Source of the DNA: Dethiosulfovibrio faecalis
GTDB taxonomy: Bacteria > Synergistota > Synergistia > Synergistales > Dethiosulfovibrionaceae
NCBI RefSeq assembly: GCF_021568795.1
Contig: NZ_JAKGUE010000008.1
Span: 1 to 64,000 of the forward strand
DNA length: 64,000 bases
Reading direction: 5' to 3'
Shown: positions 61,594 through 64,000 of the stretch, one piece after another
How the letters are laid out: each line of letters starts with the position of its first letter
How positions within the stretch are numbered: position 1 is the stretch's first letter
Notes under the pieces: generated by a model
The model's database searches: none
What the model was told of the DNA's origin: nothing
The model's input: only the letters and a program-made list of their open reading frames with translations
Program-made: the position numbers and the translations under genes

Positions 61594-63165
61594 ATGAGGA
61601 ACAAGAAACTGGCATCCCTTGCTGTTGCGCTATGCCTGGTAATGGCCATGGCTTTGGTCGCCTCGGCCTGTACGGTGGTCGCAGTCGGCAAGGACGCCAC
61701 CGTAAACGGAACTTCCATCATCACCCATAACGACGATTCCACCAGTGCCAACTTCAAACTATGGATCATAGAGGAGAAGGATTGGCCGGAAGGATCGGTT
61801 CGCAAGCTGATAATGAACGATCACGGTTACGAGCCCGGCGATGTTATGGGGGAGATGCCCCAGGCCAGCCATACCTATCGTTACTTCAAGAGTCGTTACT
61901 CCTTCATGAACGAGATGGGCGTCGCCATGGGCGAGTCCACCTTCGGAACCGATAACGAGGAGATCAAGAAGGACCTGGTAAAGGACAGCGACGGTATCAT
62001 CGACTGTTGGCTGGCTCAGGACATAGCCCTGGAGCGGGCCGCTACCGCCCGTGAGGCAGTCAAGATCATGGGCGACCTGGTCGAGGAATTCGGCTGGGCC
62101 GGGAGCGGAGAGACCATCAACGTTACCGACGGAGACGAGGTCTGGATCGCCGAGTTCTACGGCCGCGATCTGTGGTGCGCAGTTCGCATGCCCGACGACA
62201 TGTTCTTCGTGTCCGCCAACAGGGCCAGGCTCAGGGATATCGACCTGACCGACAAGGAGAACGTCATGCATTCTCCCAATATCGTCTCCTACGGCGTCAA
62301 CAAGGGCTGGATCAAGGGAAACGTGAACTGGAAGAGTTTCAGTCCCGCCCAGGTCTACGCTCCCCATCACGACAGACTCTACTCCACCAGGAGAGTCTGG
62401 AGGGCTCAGGAACTGGTAGCTCCCTCTCTGAAGCAGAGCCCTAAGGAGCATAACTACCCTCTCTTCGTGAAGCCCGACAAGAAGCTCTCCACCTGGGACA
62501 TCTTCAAGATCAAGGGAGATTATTACGAGGGTACCGATTACGACCTCACCGAGGGACCTGCCGCCGGACCCTGGGGCAACCCCATCAGGATCGCCAACAA
62601 GGGCGAGGGGGACTGGGAGAGATCCATCAACATGCACAGAACCTGCTACGTCCACATCGGAGAGGTTGATCCCAAGCTTCCCGCCCCGATCAAGGGAATC
62701 AGCTGGTTCGGATACGGCGCTCCCGACACTACCTACCTTACCCCTCTTTGGCCGATCATGAGGAATCTTCCCGAGTTCTACGAGGTCGGATCCCGTTTCG
62801 AGGACTTCCGCCGCGACTCCGGTTGGTGGGTCAACAGCTACGTCCAGGAGATGGCCACCCTTCGCTACTGCGAGGCCATCGAGGAGATCTACGCCCTCAG
62901 GGATCCCAAGATGAGGGAGCAGTTTACCGAGACCTACGCGGTACAGAAGGACGCGGCTAAACTCTGGAGACAGGGCAAGAAGAACCAGGCCATCGACCAG
63001 CTGACCCGCTTCGCCTACGACAGGGCAGTGGACTGGAACCGTACCTGGCTGAAGCTGGGCGATCACCTTCTCGGCAACTACGCTCTGGGCTACAGGAACT
63101 TCAAGACCACCGGCTATCCCCAGTGGTGGAACGACTTCATCGGTTACGGACCCCTCGAGAGATAG
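61594..63165 (+). CDS. C69-family dipeptidase
   Basis: A 523-residue exported Ntn-hydrolase. The signal peptide ends at VASA, leaving C26 of CTVVAVGKDATVNGTSIITHNDDS (in parts) as the N-terminal nucleophile, exactly as in PepD. Other family blocks: YSFMNEMGVAMGESTF, CWLAQDIALERAATAREAV, and FVSANRARLRDID. It hydrolyses dipeptides with broad specificity and so could finish the breakdown of oligopeptides made by the cassette enzymes. AAAGGAG precedes the ATG. In this cassette it replaces the gamma-glutamyltransferase of copy 1. Confidence 0.92.
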   Translation: MRNKKLASLAVALCLVMAMALVASACTVVAVGKDATVNGTSIITHNDDSTSANFKLWIIEEKDWPEGSVRKLIMNDHGYEPGDVMGEMPQASHTYRYFKSRYSFMNEMGVAMGESTFGTDNEEIKKDLVKDSDGIIDCWLAQDIALERAATAREAVKIMGDLVEEFGWAGSGETINVTDGDEVWIAEFYGRDLWCAVRMPDDMFFVSANRARLRDIDLTDKENVMHSPNIVSYGVNKGWIKGNVNWKSFSPAQVYAPHHDRLYSTRRVWRAQELVAPSLKQSPKEHNYPLFVKPDKKLSTWDIFKIKGDYYEGTDYDLTEGPAAGPWGNPIRIANKGEGDWERSINMHRTCYVHIGEVDPKLPAPIKGISWFGYGAPDTTYLTPLWPIMRNLPEFYEVGSRFEDFRRDSGWWVNSYVQEMATLRYCEAIEEIYALRDPKMREQFTETYAVQKDAAKLWRQGKKNQAIDQLTRFAYDRAVDWNRTWLKLGDHLLGNYALGYRNFKTTGYPQWWNDFIGYGPLER

Positions 63166-63172
63166 CTCTGCC

Positions 63173-64000
63173 GTGATCGATCTATTGAAGGCCCCCCTCA
63201 AGGGGGGCCTTTCTCGTAGCGTCCTGTTATGCTGTTTCCTTATGGGAAGCACGCTCCTGCCGAGGTCGTTTTCATGGGGATACGACGAAGGTATCGCCGC
63301 CTCGGTAACGATGGAGAACTCCCTGAGGATCCTGAAGTCCGAGAGAGAGGCCTTGGGGATAGTGGCGTCTCCCGACCTGGATCCATACGGGATCGGAGTG
63401 ATAGGAGAGGAGTTTACCCCTCTCACGACCACCCTGGGCCATCTGGAGGACAAGATAGCCTCGGCAAACCCCCTTTTCGCCGCGGCTCTGGTCGGCGAGT
63501 TTCGCCGTATGGGGTTGAAGAGAGGTGACTCCGTGGCGATAGGGGCCAGCGGCTCTTTTCCGGGGTTGCTGGTGGCGGTGCTGTCCGCCTGCGACGCCAT
63601 GGGGCTCCGTCCCCTTCTGATCTGCTCTCTGGGGTCGTCGATGTACGGGGCCAACCAGGTCGGCTTCAACGTTGTGGACATGGTCAAGCTCCTGGAGGAC
63701 AGAGGCTCTTTGGATTTCGAGCTTTTGGGGTTCTCCCTTGGAGGAGACGACGACAGATACGACGCTCCTCTGTTTCCGGAGTGGCGCGATCTGACCTTGG
63801 ACGAGGCCTTTAGACTTGGATCTGAGGAGAGGTTCATCTGCGAGGAGTCCCTCGATGAGAGCGTCGAGGTCAGGATGGACCTTTACGACGAGGCATCCGG
63901 CGGCGAAGTAGGATGTTTCGTAGGGGTCGGAGGGGCCTCCGTGACGTTTGGAGACTCGGACCAGTCGGCTTCCTTCCCCGGCGGGACGACGTCGAAGCCC
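63173..64000 (+). CDS. PgsW-like poly-gamma-glutamate system protein, 3' end beyond window
   Basis: An open frame of 276 codons that runs off the right edge. It parallels the pgsW-like gene at 56877: IGEEFTPLTTTLGHL, RGDSVAIGASGSFPGLLV, LLICSLGSSMYGANQ and VGVGGASVTFGDSD. A GTG at 63173, seven bases after the dipeptidase stop, gives a basic start and one membrane segment (SVLLCCFLMGSTLL) as in the first copy. ATG at 63242 is an alternative that would lose the anchor. The ribosome site is weak. A hairpin lies within the first 15 codons. Confidence 0.75.
   Translation, partial: MIDLLKAPLKGGLSRSVLLCCFLMGSTLLPRSFSWGYDEGIAASVTMENSLRILKSEREALGIVASPDLDPYGIGVIGEEFTPLTTTLGHLEDKIASANPLFAAALVGEFRRMGLKRGDSVAIGASGSFPGLLVAVLSACDAMGLRPLLICSLGSSMYGANQVGFNVVDMVKLLEDRGSLDFELLGFSLGGDDDRYDAPLFPEWRDLTLDEAFRLGSEERFICEESLDESVEVRMDLYDEASGGEVGCFVGVGGASVTFGDSDQSASFPGGTTSKP
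63187..63215 (+). terminator. GC-rich hairpin after the dipeptidase gene
   Basis: AAGGCCCCCC-TCAA-GGGGGGCCTTTCTC: a perfect stem with a short U-rich tail. If the next gene starts at 63173 the hairpin is within its coding sequence and could block its translation or transcription. Confidence 0.6.

Noticed and set aside
61759..63837. 692-codon open frame on the - strand over the C69 dipeptidase
   Set aside because: It is antisense to a gene with clear catalytic motifs and signal peptide, has no ribosome site or family character, and arises from low stop density in GC-rich sequence.
1..64000. CRISPR arrays, tRNA, rRNA, insertion sequences and phage genes
   Set aside because: Looked for by eye in all gaps; no direct repeat-spacer pattern, cloverleaf, transposase or integrase was found.

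Overview
This is a gene-dense bacterial window of about 57 percent GC by impression. I found no tRNA, rRNA, CRISPR array, transposase or phage gene. The gene content suggests a strictly anaerobic amino-acid and peptide fermenter, most likely of the phylum Synergistota (Dethiosulfovibrio-like). The signs are TAXI-TRAP and tripartite tricarboxylate transporters, a molybdenum aldehyde oxidoreductase with its conserved accessory cluster, acetoacetate-type CoA chemistry, many chemoreceptors and HD-GYP proteins, poly-gamma-glutamate genes, and use of UGA as selenocysteine. The phylum assignment is inference.

Layout. 1-4.3 kb (+): end of a chemoreceptor, transaldolase, a chemoreceptor with a CZB-like zinc motif in its extracytoplasmic part, and a TSUP exporter. 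4.4-16.8 kb (-): a CNNM/CorC protein; a signalling operon (solute-binding protein, hybrid histidine kinase, HD-GYP response regulator); and an RND efflux operon (pump, TolC, membrane fusion protein) with a clear promoter and a palindrome at its start. 16.8-22.4 kb (-): IclR regulator, KDPG aldolase, KDG kinase and TctC-TctB-TctA, read as a sugar-acid uptake and Entner-Doudoroff operon. 22.4-23.8 kb: a VOC/flavin-reductase pair and a large imperfect inverted-repeat element. 23.8-33.2 kb: a hypothetical membrane protein, then (-) an operon of aldehyde oxidoreductase plus six genes matching the Desulfovibrio DVU_1553-1558 neighbourhood. Its radical SAM gene continues through an in-frame UGA. 33.3-41.4 kb (-): an RpiR-regulated operon of aminotransferase, TAXI-TRAP transporter, CoA transferase and thiolase. 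The TAXI binding-protein gene also has one in-frame UGA.

41.4-45.3 kb (+): a two-component system and a Cache chemoreceptor with a one-base frameshift. 45.3-64 kb (+) is the most remarkable region. One five-gene cassette occurs twice: a DUF6305-like exported protein, a DctM-like permease, a tiny membrane protein, an M14/aspartoacylase-like exported hydrolase, and a different gamma-glutamyl/peptide hydrolase in each copy (gamma-glutamyltransferase or C69 dipeptidase). Between the copies lies an apparently single operon: sensor kinase, anchored solute-binding protein, HD-GYP protein, then pgsB-, pgsC- and pgsW-like genes. A second pgsW-like gene runs off the right edge.

How it fits together. 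The right third looks like a locus that makes, cleaves and re-imports gamma-glutamyl material, with a sensory/c-di-GMP front end transcribed with the synthase genes. The middle holds two catabolic operons, each with its own transporter and regulator. Two in-frame UGA codons deserve attention: one is a confident selenocysteine, the other is either a new selenoprotein or a nonsense mutation.
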